From positions 1 through 33,413 of the forward strand of contig CAZGVW010000273.1 in assembly GCA_964529265.1 (NCBI GenBank): a stretch of 33,413 bases of DNA, in the 5' to 3' direction. Positions within the stretch are counted from its first letter, which is position 1. Each line of letters begins with the position of its first letter. The DNA is from CAZGVW01 sp964529265. GTDB taxonomy: Bacteria > Planctomycetota > Phycisphaerae > Phycisphaerales > UBA1924. The notes beneath the pieces are model-generated. The model searched no databases. It had not been told where the DNA came from and worked only from the letters and a program-made list of their open reading frames with translations. A program made the position numbers and the translations under genes. This document shows positions 1 through 8,020 of the stretch, in pieces.

Positions 1-9
1 GAGCGGGTC

Positions 10-53
10 GCTCGCCGCTGCGCGGCGACACAGGCAGGGACGCCTGTGCCACC
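10..53 (-). repeat. Interspersed two-hairpin palindromic element (REPIN-like), single copy
   Basis: This copy has two adjacent stems. The first is TCGCCGC / GCGGCGA around a 3-base loop. The second is CACAGGC / GCCTGTG, ending in CCACC. It carries one extra A in the second loop relative to the other copies. The same element recurs at 14720-14896 and 16025-16208. The window edge may cut off a partner copy to the left. Confidence 0.75.
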
Positions 54-87
54 ATGTGCCACTGCCACCAAGCCTCATTCCGCCATC

Positions 88-846
88 TCAGTGGCGGTGT
101 GAGGAGATGGATTCGCGGAGGGGGGCGAGGATGAGGGAGGCGACGCGGGTTTCGGCGAGGCGTTCGGCGTCGTCGGCGAGTGAGCGGAAGAGGGCGGGGA
201 GTTCGGTGACGTCTTCGAGCGGGCCGACCTTGCGGATGGTGAGGTAAGCGCTGATGGGATCTTCGCGCTCTTCGCGTTCATCGCGGGCGGCCTTGCGGGG
301 GCCGGAGCGGGCCTTCACTTCGAAGAAGACCTGACGGTCGCCGCGGCGGGAGATGGCGGCGCCGATGATGGGCTGGATATCGATGGGTGAGAAGCCTTCG
401 CCCTCGGTGAGTTGGGCGAGTGGGCTGCCGGCGAGGAGGGCGTCGCGCACGATGGCGTGGTGGTTGCCCGCGGCTTCGAGATCGAAGCCGAAGACGACTT
501 CGAGGCCGGCGACGTCGAGGGCGTTGACGCTGAGGTAGAAGGGGGCGAGTTCCAAGGCGAGGAGGTGGAGGGCGTAGGCGTCGTCCATGGAATCGGCGTT
601 GACGACGCCGATGCGGAGGGAGTTGCGCTGGATGGCGAGCCAGCGTTCGGGGGCGTCGCGGCGGGGAGCGGATTCGAGGGCGAGTTCGTCTTCGAAGCGC
701 TTGAAGCGCTTCATGGAGGGGATGTCCTTGCGGACGCGCTCGAAGAGCCCGAGCACCGTCTCCCGATCAGCCGGAAGATCCATCTTCACGGTGAGCTTGG
801 AGTTGACGTAGAAATCGGTGCAGAGGGCGCCGAGGCTGGTGGGCAT
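88..846 (-). CDS. Conserved-looking hypothetical protein, 252 aa
   Basis: I do not recognise this family. The protein is soluble-looking, with no signal peptide or membrane segment. It is acidic, with a charged Arg/Glu/Asp-rich stretch near residues 183-198 (KAARDEREEREDP) that looks like a linker. The C-terminal part is helical and Leu/Ala-rich. The start is well supported: AGGAGGAG lies 9 bases before the ATG at 846. It is the last gene of a minus-strand group and is separated from the upstream DUF418 gene by about 300 bases containing a hairpin and heptamer repeats, so it probably has its own promoter. Coding is supported by strong third-position bias and an intact frame. No function can be assigned. 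Confidence 0.75.
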   Translation of the reverse strand: MPTSLGALCTDFYVNSKLTVKMDLPADRETVLGLFERVRKDIPSMKRFKRFEDELALESAPRRDAPERWLAIQRNSLRIGVVNADSMDDAYALHLLALELAPFYLSVNALDVAGLEVVFGFDLEAAGNHHAIVRDALLAGSPLAQLTEGEGFSPIDIQPIIGAAISRRGDRQVFFEVKARSGPRKAARDEREEREDPISAYLTIRKVGPLEDVTELPALFRSLADDAERLAETRVASLILAPLRESISSHRH

Positions 847-980
847 GTGGTCGGACTCCTCCTTTTTCCTGCGGCAACAGTGTAGGAGGGATCGGAATCG
901 GTGTCATCAGGGTGGTTTGAGGGTGATGCGACACGTTGTTTGGAAGGAGGGGGGAGGGGGATTCTCGGGCATGAGGGGGG

Positions 981-1036
981 AGTGGTAGGTGGTAGGTGGG
1001 GGAAGACGGTAGTCGGTAGACGGTAGACGGGGGAAG
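981..1036. repeat. Heptamer tandem repeat (GGTAGGT / GGTAGAC type)
   Basis: Imperfect 7-base units run through this stretch: GGTAGGT twice, then GGTAGTC, GGTAGAC, GGTAGAC, separated by GGGGGAAGAC. The same units occur at 3190-3215 and, inverted, at 33114-33141. The rest of the 847-1143 gap holds the hairpin at 1086-1108 and no gene that I can support. Confidence 0.7.
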
Positions 1037-1085
1037 AGGGCGCGCGACGGGTGCGTGGGGTGGATGTGCGCATGGGGTGCTTCGG

Positions 1086-1108
1086 CACTGGTGGGCAAGC
1101 CACCAGTG
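1086..1108. terminator. Perfect 9-bp hairpin downstream of the DUF418 gene
   Basis: CACTGGTGG (1086-1094) pairs perfectly with CCACCAGTG (1100-1108) across loop GCAAG. It lies 36 bases beyond the minus-strand stop of the DUF418 gene. There is no T-run on either side, so termination is a guess; it could equally be a dispersed repeat or an mRNA 3' stabiliser. Confidence 0.4.
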
Positions 1109-1143
1109 GCACACGGGTGAACAGGCTGGTGACACACACGCGA

Positions 1144-2505
1144 TCAGGCGCGGCGCATGGGTTGGGGGGCGCCGTAGGTGAGTGAGCGCCAGAGCCATTC
1201 GGCGGGGCCGAAGCGATAGTGGCGGAGCCAGATTGGGCTCCAGATGAGTTGCGCGGCCCATACGGCGAGGACGACGGCCCAGAGTTCGAAGCGCGTCCAC
1301 TTGCCCCACTGCGCGAAGCCGAAGCCGTAGAAGATGGTGGTGCAGATGATGGACTGCGCGAGGTAGTTGGTGAGGGCCATGCGTCCGACGGCGGCGAGCG
1401 CGGCGGTGACGGCGCGGAGCGCGCCCAGGCGGCAGATGAGCATGATGAGGCCGATGTGGCCGGCGGCGACGAAGAGGCTGCCGACGTAGTTGAACTGGAT
1501 GCCGAGGCGGAACATGTAGATGAAATCGCGCTCGTGGGCGGCGGTCTGCTGCACGCCGACGGCGATGATGGGGAAGCCGACGGCGTAGCCGAGGGCGGCC
1601 ATGGCGGCATAGAAGCGCGGCGAGCGCGCGCCGGTGAGGACGCCGAGTCTGAGAAGGCCCATGCCGATGAGCATGAGTCCGCCGGCGCGCCAAAGGCCCC
1701 AGACGAAGAGGCCCATGGTCTGCATCCAGAAACTGGACTTGGCGCGGGCCGCGAAGGCTTCAGGGCCGTACTCGAGGTACATGGCCTGCTCTTCCTCGAT
1801 GTCGCCGGGGCCGACAACGAAATCGGAGCGGGTTTCATGCCAGGCTTCGACGGCTTCGAGTTGCGCTTCGGTGGGGACCTGGGCGGAATCGAGGATGGCC
1901 TGGGCCTTGCCGGCCTCGTCCTTCAGGTAGTCGAACATGAACGCCATGCCGACGTTGATGGGAATAGCGATGAGGACGAGCGCGAGTCCGAGCGCGATGA
2001 GGGTCGCGGGGCGCCGGCGGCGGAAGAGGAAGAGAGCGGCGCCGCAGACGGCGTAGAGGACGAGGATATCGCCGTACCAGATGAGGTAGGCGTGGACGAG
2101 GCCAATGACGAGGAGCCAGAAGATGCGGCGGTAGTAGATGCGGGCGATGGAGGCGGAGCGCTCGGCGGCGCGCTGTGCCATGAGGGCGAAGCCTGCGCCG
2201 AAGAGCATGGAGAAGATGGACATCATCTTCATATCGAAGATGAAGTGGCTGACGAGCCAGGCGAGTTCATCGCGTCGGCCTTCCCAGCCGTGGATGGAGG
2301 GATCGATCCAGGCGTGCTCGGAGAGGGCGAAGAACGGGATGTTCATCGTGAGGATGCCGAGGAGCGCGAAGCCGCGGAGCGTGTCGATGGCGCTGATGCG
2401 GTCGCGCTCGGCGACGGGGGCCGGCGCATCGACGGGCTGGGGGGGCGCGAGATCGGCGGCCTGGGCGCTCAGCGGCGACCGTTGCTGCTCGTGCTCGTGA
2501 TCCAT
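1144..2505 (-). CDS. DUF418 / YeiB family inner-membrane protein
   Basis: This is a 453-residue polytopic membrane protein. After a Pro/Ala-rich cytoplasmic N-terminus (about residues 1-38) comes the family signature IDTLRGFALLGILTMNI, then roughly nine to ten hydrophobic segments. The end carries the DUF418 C-terminal signature YRFGPAEWLWRSLTY. The length is usual for the family. The role of the family is uncertain; it is related to acyltransferase-3-type membrane proteins and transport has been proposed. The start is supported by GAGGAG 8 bases upstream of the ATG. That site lies inside the 3' end of the HAD phosphatase gene, and the two genes overlap by 37 bases, so they are probably translationally coupled and cotranscribed. 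A heptamer repeat and a hairpin follow the gene. Confidence 0.88.
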   Translation of the reverse strand: MDHEHEQQRSPLSAQAADLAPPQPVDAPAPVAERDRISAIDTLRGFALLGILTMNIPFFALSEHAWIDPSIHGWEGRRDELAWLVSHFIFDMKMMSIFSMLFGAGFALMAQRAAERSASIARIYYRRIFWLLVIGLVHAYLIWYGDILVLYAVCGAALFLFRRRRPATLIALGLALVLIAIPINVGMAFMFDYLKDEAGKAQAILDSAQVPTEAQLEAVEAWHETRSDFVVGPGDIEEEQAMYLEYGPEAFAARAKSSFWMQTMGLFVWGLWRAGGLMLIGMGLLRLGVLTGARSPRFYAAMAALGYAVGFPIIAVGVQQTAAHERDFIYMFRLGIQFNYVGSLFVAAGHIGLIMLICRLGALRAVTAALAAVGRMALTNYLAQSIICTTIFYGFGFAQWGKWTRFELWAVVLAVWAAQLIWSPIWLRHYRFGPAEWLWRSLTYGAPQPMRRA

Positions 2506-3182
2506 GACTCGATCTCCTCGACGTCGGCGAGATCATCGACGGCGAGGTGGGCGCCTGCGCCGGCGAGGGTGGCACGATCGTACATGCCTGTCGCGACGGC
2601 GAGGGCGCGGCAGCCGTTGGTGAGGGCGCAGGCGACATCGTGCGGCGTATCGCCGATGATGACGACGCGATCGAAGGGGAGGCGTGCGCCGGTGCGCTGG
2701 AAGTGGCGCTCGACGGCGACGGGCGGGAGATGGTTGCGCGAAGGGGGCGTGTGCGGTGAATCGCAGCCCCAGGCGCGGATGGGGAAGAGATGGGGATCGA
2801 GGCCGGCGGCGCGGAGTTTGAGTTCGCCGGTTTCGGGGTAGTTGCCGGTGAGGAGGCCGAGCGTGAGATCGGGGCGGTGCGCGAGGCGATCGACGAGGGC
2901 CGCGACGCCGGGGAGGGCGCGCGAGACGCCCGGAGTTGCGAGGCGGTGGGCGAGCCACCTGGCGTAGCCGTCGCGGAAGCGGGCGACGGTGGCGTCGGTG
3001 ATTTCGATGGCGTGGGCGCGGAGGAGGTCGGCGATGATCAGAGGATCGAGGCGGCCGGCGTATTCGACGGTGTCTTCGCGGAAGTGGGGGCCGAAGAGTT
3101 CGCGGCCGGAATCGCCCATCGCGGCGACGCCGGCGCGGGAGGTGGTGACGAGCGTGGCGTCGATGTCGAAGAGGATGAGCAT
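2469..3182 (-). CDS. HAD-superfamily hydrolase (phosphoglycolate phosphatase-like)
   Basis: This 237-residue protein is a probable soluble phosphatase. Motif I is at the N-terminus (LFDIDATLV, nucleophile Asp6, acid Asp8). Motif II is LGLLTGNYPETG and motif III/IV is VVIIGDTPHDVACA. A helical cap domain lies between motifs I and II. In motif I the residue after the second Asp is Ala, where Gly is usual (DxDGT); the catalytic aspartates are intact, so activity is expected. I chose the ATG at 3182 because motif I must sit near the N-terminus. The extension to 3239 would be translated heptamer repeat. There is no Shine-Dalgarno sequence; the leader is a C-rich CTACCGC repeat. The gene overlaps the DUF418 gene downstream. 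The substrate is unknown. Confidence 0.88.
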   Translation of the reverse strand: MLILFDIDATLVTTSRAGVAAMGDSGRELFGPHFREDTVEYAGRLDPLIIADLLRAHAIEITDATVARFRDGYARWLAHRLATPGVSRALPGVAALVDRLAHRPDLTLGLLTGNYPETGELKLRAAGLDPHLFPIRAWGCDSPHTPPSRNHLPPVAVERHFQRTGARLPFDRVVIIGDTPHDVACALTNGCRALAVATGMYDRATLAGAGAHLAVDDLADVEEIESWITSTSSNGRR

Positions 3183-3189
3183 GGGGAGG

Positions 3190-3215
3190 GGGGTAGACGG
3201 TAGGCGGTAGGCGGT
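3190..3215. repeat. Heptamer tandem repeat directly before the HAD start codon
   Basis: The units are GGTAGAC, GGTAGGC, GGTAGGC, GGTAGAC on the plus strand. On the minus-strand mRNA this becomes a C-rich CTACCGC leader 8 bases from the start codon, so changes in copy number could affect expression of the HAD gene. Confidence 0.7.
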
Positions 3216-3300
3216 AGACAGGGTGCGTGACGGGCGCACGCGGCGGGTTGGATCACCGACGCTCCGGGACGCAGCATCGCAGCGGGGAGGAAACGGGCGT

Positions 3301-3567
3301 TCAGTAGCGGATTTCGAAGCCGGCGTAGTCGCCGCGGGACTCGGATTCGGAGATGGAGGCTTCGGAGATGAAGTTGTTCATCTCGGCGCGGAGGGCCTTG
3401 AGGAAGGCGTCGAGTGTGGGTTTTTCGCCTTCGGCGACGAGCATGACGCTGCCATCGGGCTCGTTGCGGACCCAGCCGACGAGATTGTGCTGGAGGGCGA
3501 GGCGATGGGCGGCGGCGCGGAAGCCGACGCCCTGAACGCGTCCGGTAAAGCGGGCTTCGTACCGCAT
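3301..3567 (-). CDS. acyP: Acylphosphatase
   Basis: This 88-residue cytosolic enzyme hydrolyses acyl phosphates such as acetyl phosphate or 1,3-bisphosphoglycerate. The whole acylphosphatase fold is present. The signature GRVQGVGFR (residues 9-17) ends in the phosphate-binding Arg17, and GWVRNEPDGSV supplies the catalytic Asn35. The length matches the family (about 90-100 residues). The ATG at 3567 gives a normal N-terminus (MRYEARFTGRVQG); the upstream extension is Pro-rich and not homologous to the family. No Shine-Dalgarno sequence is present, but TATATT lies 11 bases before the start codon, so the mRNA may be leaderless. It is separated from the HAD gene by about 120 bases. Confidence 0.93.
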   Translation of the reverse strand: MRYEARFTGRVQGVGFRAAAHRLALQHNLVGWVRNEPDGSVMLVAEGEKPTLDAFLKALRAEMNNFISEASISESESRGDYAGFEIRY

Positions 3568-3577
3568 GGCGGGGGCC

Positions 3578-3583
3578 AATATA
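3578..3583 (-). promoter_or_regulatory. TATATT -10-like box, leaderless acyP candidate
   Basis: TATATT on the minus strand lies 11 bases before the acyP start codon. Transcription starting about 7 bases downstream would give a leader of only a few bases. No convincing -35 hexamer is visible. Confidence 0.4.
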
Positions 3584-3693
3584 ACCGGGCTGGGGGCGGC
3601 GGCTTGGGGGTCGGCGGGCGTGGGGCCCCGGAGTGGGGGGTTTTCGGAGTGGCGCGCGTGTTGCAGGCGGAAGATTTTCCCCATCCGGCATGG

Positions 3694-3721
3694 TTGACCG
3701 GACCGTCACAGGTGCTAGCGT
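3694..3721 (+). promoter_or_regulatory. Possible sigma-70 promoter upstream of dnaG
   Basis: TTGACC (3694-3699) is followed after 16 bases by TAGCGT (3716-3721). The -35 is good and the -10 poor. It would give a leader of about 300 bases before dnaG. Confidence 0.25.
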
Positions 3722-4021
3722 TGCAATGCGCGGCGCGCTCGACCCCCCGGGTCAGGCGGCCCGGCTTCGGCCGACGGCCCCGACCAACCTGTTTCGCGAG
3801 CGCCTCCGAGCACTGATCGTTTTTCGTGCAGACCCTGGTCTGTCTGCGGTCAGCGGCTTGAGGTTTTGAGCGAATGGGTCGGTCCTGAGCGACGTGGGCG
3901 AATCAGTGTTCGAGCACGGTCAGACGATGCGCATGGCGCGGTGAATATCGTGCGCGCGGGCGCGAGAGTGTGGTGCGCGCGGGAGCGGGCGCATCGTCGT
4001 GACCGGGTGGAGCGGTGAGGA

Positions 4022-5977
4022 GTGGTGCGCAGCGTGGGCGATCGGATGAACGACAGGCAGCGCGTGCTCGACGCCACGGACATCGTCCGGCTGGTGGGCG
4101 AGCACATCACACTGCGCCCGAAGGGGCGCGAGTACGTGTGCCTGTGTCCGTTCCACGACGACCACAAGCCCTCGATGTATGTGGTGCCGGCGAAGCAGAT
4201 CTATCACTGCTTCTCGTGCGGGGCGGGGGGCAACGCGATCGACTTCGCGATGAACTATCACCGGATGGAGTTCCTCGAGGCGCTGCGGTTCCTGGCGGAC
4301 CGGGCGTCGATCGAGTTGACGCCGGTGAAGCGGGGCGCGGGGGGCGGTTCGGGCGGAGCGGAGGCGGGCGAGGATGCGGGGCCGTCGCGGGCGGACCTGG
4401 CGCAGGCGAACGATCTGGCGGCGGGGTTTTTCCGCACGATTCTGCGGCATCCGCAGCACGGGGCGGCGGCGCGGGCGGTGGTGGAGCGGCGCGGGATTGC
4501 GCCCGAGATGGTGGAAGCGTTCCAGATCGGGGCGGCGCCGGAGCGGTGGGACGGTCTGGTGAAGACGATCGAGAAGCGCGATCTGCCGATCGAGTGGTTC
4601 GACGCGGCGGGGCTTTTGAAGCGGCGAGAGCAGGGCGGGTGGTACGACGCGTTCCGGAACCGGCTGGTGTTCCCGATTCACGATCAGATCGGGCGGGCGA
4701 TCGCGTTCGGGGCGCGGAAGATCGACGAGGCGGACGAGCCGAAGTATCTGAACTCGCCGGAGACGCGGCTGTTCGACAAGGGCGCGACGCTGTACGGGCT
4801 GCACCAGGCGTTCCGCGCGATTCAGAACGAGCGCACGGCGGTCGTGACCGAGGGGTACATGGATGTGATCGCGTGCCACCAGGCGGGATTCCGCAACGTG
4901 GTGGCGACGCTGGGAACGGCGCTGACGACGAAGCATGCCGCGGCGCTGCGGCGGATGTGCGACGTGGTCGTGCTGCTGTTTGACGCGGATGACGCGGGCG
5001 CGCGGGCGGCGGATCGGGCGCTCGAGGTGTTCTTCGCCGAGCAGGTGGACGTGCGGATCGCGGTGCTGCCGGAGGGGAAGGACCCGGACGAGTTGTTCAA
5101 GGTGGAGGGCGGGGCGGAGAAGTTCCGGCTGGCGGTGGAGCGGGCGGTGGATTCGCTGGATTACTGGTTCCGGCGGCGGTCGGAGCGGCTGGCGGGGGCG
5201 GGGCTCTCGGCCCGGACGCGGATTGTGGATGAAGAGATCGACCGGCTGCTCGAACTGGGTCTGGACGGGACGACGCCGATCCGGAGGCGGCTGATCGTGC
5301 GGCGGCTGGCTGGGCTGGCCAAGGTGGACGAGGGGACGATTCTGACGGCCCTGGAGCGGAAGAATCGGCGTGCCGGCAGGCCCGCGGCGGCGGCGGGAAG
5401 GGACGGCGCAGTGGCGGCGGAGGCCACGCAGGCGGCCTTCGGGCAGGCGGAGCATGCCTTGGGGTGTCTGCTGTGCGACCCCTCCCTGGCCGGTTTTTTT
5501 GGGGCGGAGGTTGACGACATCCTGGAGGAGGGGGCCTATCCTCCCGGCCCTGCCCGGCAGGTGGCGCAGGCCGTGGCGGCGCGTATCTCCTCAAGTGCAC
5601 ATGAAGACGCTCCTGACGCAACGCTGTCGCACGTGCTCATCGCGCTGGAAGACGCGGAGGCACGGCGGCTGGCGACGAGGCTTGCGGCCGAGACGGAGCG
5701 GATCACGGACCATGATTCCAATCGACTGCGGGAGCATTTCCGCGCGTGCGTGAAGGGCGCGAGGCTCGTTCTCGAAAGAGCCTCGCGGGACCGGATGGCG
5801 GCGGCGGAGACGGCTGCCGGTGTCGAGACGGTGGATGGGGTTTCGGCGGGGTCCGGGGCGGAAACGGGTATGAACGGAACACTGATTGAACGTCTGGAGC
5901 GACAGCGGCGGCTTCACGCGGATTTCGGGGGCGATCGGAAGACGCTGCCTCGGCCCGCGGCTGCGCCGGGGGTGTGA
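4022..5977 (+). CDS. dnaG: DNA primase DnaG
   Basis: DnaG makes RNA primers for lagging-strand replication and is recruited by the DnaB helicase. The N-terminal zinc-binding domain has ligands Cys42, His45, Cys63 and Cys66 (CPFH and HCFSCGAGGN). The RNA-polymerase core follows. The TOPRIM motifs are TEGYMDV (Glu277) and LLFDADDAG (Asp321, Asp323). A helicase-interaction C-terminal region occupies about residues 440-610, and a low-complexity Gly/Ala tail ends the protein. Its length of 651 residues is typical. The first start is a GTG at 4022 directly after GGTGAGGA. The ATG at 4046, giving 643 residues and beginning MNDRQRV, is an equally good start. It is followed after 197 bases by the primary sigma factor, the dnaG-rpoD order of macromolecular-synthesis operons. 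The rpsU gene usual at the front of that operon is absent here. Confidence 0.96.
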   Translation: MVRSVGDRMNDRQRVLDATDIVRLVGEHITLRPKGREYVCLCPFHDDHKPSMYVVPAKQIYHCFSCGAGGNAIDFAMNYHRMEFLEALRFLADRASIELTPVKRGAGGGSGGAEAGEDAGPSRADLAQANDLAAGFFRTILRHPQHGAAARAVVERRGIAPEMVEAFQIGAAPERWDGLVKTIEKRDLPIEWFDAAGLLKRREQGGWYDAFRNRLVFPIHDQIGRAIAFGARKIDEADEPKYLNSPETRLFDKGATLYGLHQAFRAIQNERTAVVTEGYMDVIACHQAGFRNVVATLGTALTTKHAAALRRMCDVVVLLFDADDAGARAADRALEVFFAEQVDVRIAVLPEGKDPDELFKVEGGAEKFRLAVERAVDSLDYWFRRRSERLAGAGLSARTRIVDEEIDRLLELGLDGTTPIRRRLIVRRLAGLAKVDEGTILTALERKNRRAGRPAAAAGRDGAVAAEATQAAFGQAEHALGCLLCDPSLAGFFGAEVDDILEEGAYPPGPARQVAQAVAARISSSAHEDAPDATLSHVLIALEDAEARRLATRLAAETERITDHDSNRLREHFRACVKGARLVLERASRDRMAAAETAAGVETVDGVSAGSGAETGMNGTLIERLERQRRLHADFGGDRKTLPRPAAAPGV

Positions 5978-6037
5978 GGGCGTTTGGATGGATGGCTCAC
6001 CTCGCTTTGCGGCGGGTCGGGGCGATTGAGATGCAGT

Positions 6038-6058
6038 TCCGCGGCGAGTGGCCGCGGA
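6038..6058. promoter_or_regulatory. 8-bp GC hairpin in the dnaG-rpoD spacer
   Basis: TCCGCGGC (6038-6045) pairs perfectly with GCCGCGGA (6051-6058) across GAGTG. There is no T-run. It could be a processing site or attenuator between dnaG and the sigma gene, as occurs in other dnaG-rpoD operons, but that is only an analogy. Confidence 0.3.
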
Positions 6059-6174
6059 GAGACAGGTGAATGGCTTCCCACGTGCGCTTCGCCCGCCAAT
6101 TCCGGGGCGGGGGCGAGGCAGGGGCCGCTGAAGCGAAGTCGCGCCGGATCGGCGCGCTCAGGAGCAGCACTCAC

Positions 6175-7980
6175 GTGATTGCAGACACGCACCCGGCCGT
6201 CGCAGAGCTCCTCGAACTGTCCCGCCGCCGCGGCTGGCTCAGTTACGACGAGATCAACAACACGATTCCGGACGAGATGGTTGATCCGGAGAAGATCGAT
6301 CACCTGCTGGTGACGGTCGATGGGCTGAGCATCGAGCTGGTGGATCTGCGCGAGTGGCGTGCGCGGCGCTGGCGCGAGTCGAAGAAGGCGGGCGCCAACG
6401 GCGTGGCGACGCAGGTGGTGGGCCTGCCGACGGGCCCGACGGCGCCGAACGTGCCGGGCGAGAACGGCGCGGCGATGCTGGCGGCGACGCAGGAGGAACT
6501 GGATGCGCGGCGCGAGGACGAGGAGACGCGCAAGGCGATTCAGGAGGCGCTGGCCGAGGGCGGCGGGAAGCGCATCGACGACCCGGTGCGGATGTACCTG
6601 ACGCAGATGGGATCGATTCCCCTGCTGACACGGGACGAGGAGATCCGGCTGGCGAAGAAGATCGAGACGACGCGCATGATCTTCAGGCGGAGATGCCTGG
6701 AGGGCGATTTCGCGATTTCGCAGGCGGTGGAGACGCTTTCGGCGGTGCACGCGGGCGAGTTGCCGTTCGATCGGACGATGCGGATCTCGACGGCGGAAGT
6801 GAACGCGAAGGACAAGATTGCGAAGCGCATTCCCTACAACGTGGCGACGCTGAAGCGGCTGCTCGAGATGGGGCGGCAGGAGTGGGATGCGCTGGACGCC
6901 GCGAAGGCGGCGAAGGACGAGAAGAAGGTTGCGGAGCTGACGGCGCGGATCATGTCGCGTCGGCGGCGGATGGCGGCGCTGGCGGAAGAGTGCAGCCTGC
7001 GGACGAGCCGCATCGTGCCGATTCTCAAGAAGTTGCGGGCGGTTTCGCGGAAGATGACGGAGATTCAGGAGGAGCTGAGGAAGGCGGAGAAGAATCCGGG
7101 GCGGCACGATCCGGAGGATGTGCTGGTGCTGCGGACGGAGCTCGACGGCCTGCGGGCGCTGGTGCAGGAGGACGCGGATTCGCTGCGGCGGCGGGTGCTG
7201 TCGCTCGACAACGTGTTCTGGGAGTACGAGCAGGCGAAGCGCGACCTTTCGGGCGGCAACCTGCGGCTGGTGGTCTCCATCGCGAAGAAGTACCGCAATC
7301 GCGGGCTTTCGTTCCTGGACATCATCCAGGAGGGGAACACGGGCCTGATGCGGGCGGTGGACAAGTACGAATACAAGCGCGGCTACAAGTTCTCGACGTA
7401 CGCCACGTGGTGGATCAGGCAGGCGATCACGCGGGCCATCGCGGATCATGCGCGCACCATCCGCATTCCGGTGCACATGATCGAGACGATGAGCAAGCTG
7501 CGCAACATCCAGAAGACGCTGCTGCAGAAGAACGGCGTCGAGCCCTCGATCGAGGAGCTGGCGCTGGTGGCGGGCATGAGCGTGAGCGAGTGCCAGCGCG
7601 TGATGAAGATCAGCCGGCATCCGATTTCGCTCGACCGGCCGGTGGGCGAGAGCGAAGACTCCTATTTCGGCGACTTCATCGAGGACGAGCGGCAGGAGAG
7701 CCCCTCGAACACCGCCGCGAACGAGATGCTGAGCCAGCGGATCGAGCAGGTGCTCAAGACGCTGACGTACCGCGAGCGCGAGATCCTGAAACTGCGCTAC
7801 GGCATCGGCGACGGGTACACGTACACGCTGGAGGAGGTCGGGCGCATCTTCAAGGTGACGCGCGAGCGCGTGCGCCAGGTGGAGGCGAAGGCGATCCGGA
7901 AGCTCCAGCACCCGGTGCGGTCGCGGAAACTGGCGAGTTTCGTGGAAGGGAACGTGACGGAGGAGGAAGGCGGCGATTGA
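6175..7980 (+). CDS. rpoD: RNA polymerase primary sigma factor (RpoD/SigA)
   Basis: This is the housekeeping sigma-70 factor, which directs RNA polymerase to -35/-10 promoters. Counting from the GTG at 6175 (601 residues), the N-terminal region 1.1-like helical domain is about residues 1-60, followed by an Ala/Gly linker. Region 1.2 begins near residue 135 (DDPVRMYLTQMGSIP). A charged non-conserved insert spans about residues 160-350. Region 2 begins near 361 (NLRLVVSIAKKYRNRGLSF) and contains the -10-reading helix (FSTYATWWIRQAITRAI). Region 3 follows, then region 4 near 522-582 with the -35-reading helix (VTRERVRQVEAKAIRKL). I prefer the GTG start because GGAG lies 10 bases upstream and region 1.1 begins at once (VIADTHPAVAELL). 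An ATG at 6070 would add 35 basic residues without homology. Confidence 0.95.
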   Translation: MIADTHPAVAELLELSRRRGWLSYDEINNTIPDEMVDPEKIDHLLVTVDGLSIELVDLREWRARRWRESKKAGANGVATQVVGLPTGPTAPNVPGENGAAMLAATQEELDARREDEETRKAIQEALAEGGGKRIDDPVRMYLTQMGSIPLLTRDEEIRLAKKIETTRMIFRRRCLEGDFAISQAVETLSAVHAGELPFDRTMRISTAEVNAKDKIAKRIPYNVATLKRLLEMGRQEWDALDAAKAAKDEKKVAELTARIMSRRRRMAALAEECSLRTSRIVPILKKLRAVSRKMTEIQEELRKAEKNPGRHDPEDVLVLRTELDGLRALVQEDADSLRRRVLSLDNVFWEYEQAKRDLSGGNLRLVVSIAKKYRNRGLSFLDIIQEGNTGLMRAVDKYEYKRGYKFSTYATWWIRQAITRAIADHARTIRIPVHMIETMSKLRNIQKTLLQKNGVEPSIEELALVAGMSVSECQRVMKISRHPISLDRPVGESEDSYFGDFIEDERQESPSNTAANEMLSQRIEQVLKTLTYREREILKLRYGIGDGYTYTLEEVGRIFKVTRERVRQVEAKAIRKLQHPVRSRKLASFVEGNVTEEEGGD

Positions 7981-7994
7981 GGCGATTTCGCCTC
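7979..7994. terminator. Hairpin overlapping the rpoD stop codon, between convergent genes
   Basis: GAGGCGA (7979-7985) and TCGCCTC (7988-7994) form a perfect 7-bp stem with a 2-base gap, which will open to a 4-base loop. It starts within the rpoD TGA and lies 27 bases from the end of the convergent UVR gene, so it may act in both directions. No T-run follows. Confidence 0.35.
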
Positions 7995-8020
7995 GAGCGA
8001 TCCGCTTTCGAGCCGCCCCG

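Larger units (their letters stand above)
3568..4021. other. 454-base gap between acyP and dnaG (divergent promoters)
   Basis: I see no gene here. On the minus strand it contains the -10-like box of acyP at 3578-3583. On the plus strand it contains a weak sigma-70-like pair at 3694-3721 that could serve dnaG. The rest is GC-rich sequence without clear hairpins or repeats. Confidence 0.6.

Noticed and set aside
3633..3869. Short plus-strand ORF upstream of dnaG
   Set aside because: No ribosome site, no coding-type third-base pattern and no recognisable protein; it lies in the divergent promoter region.
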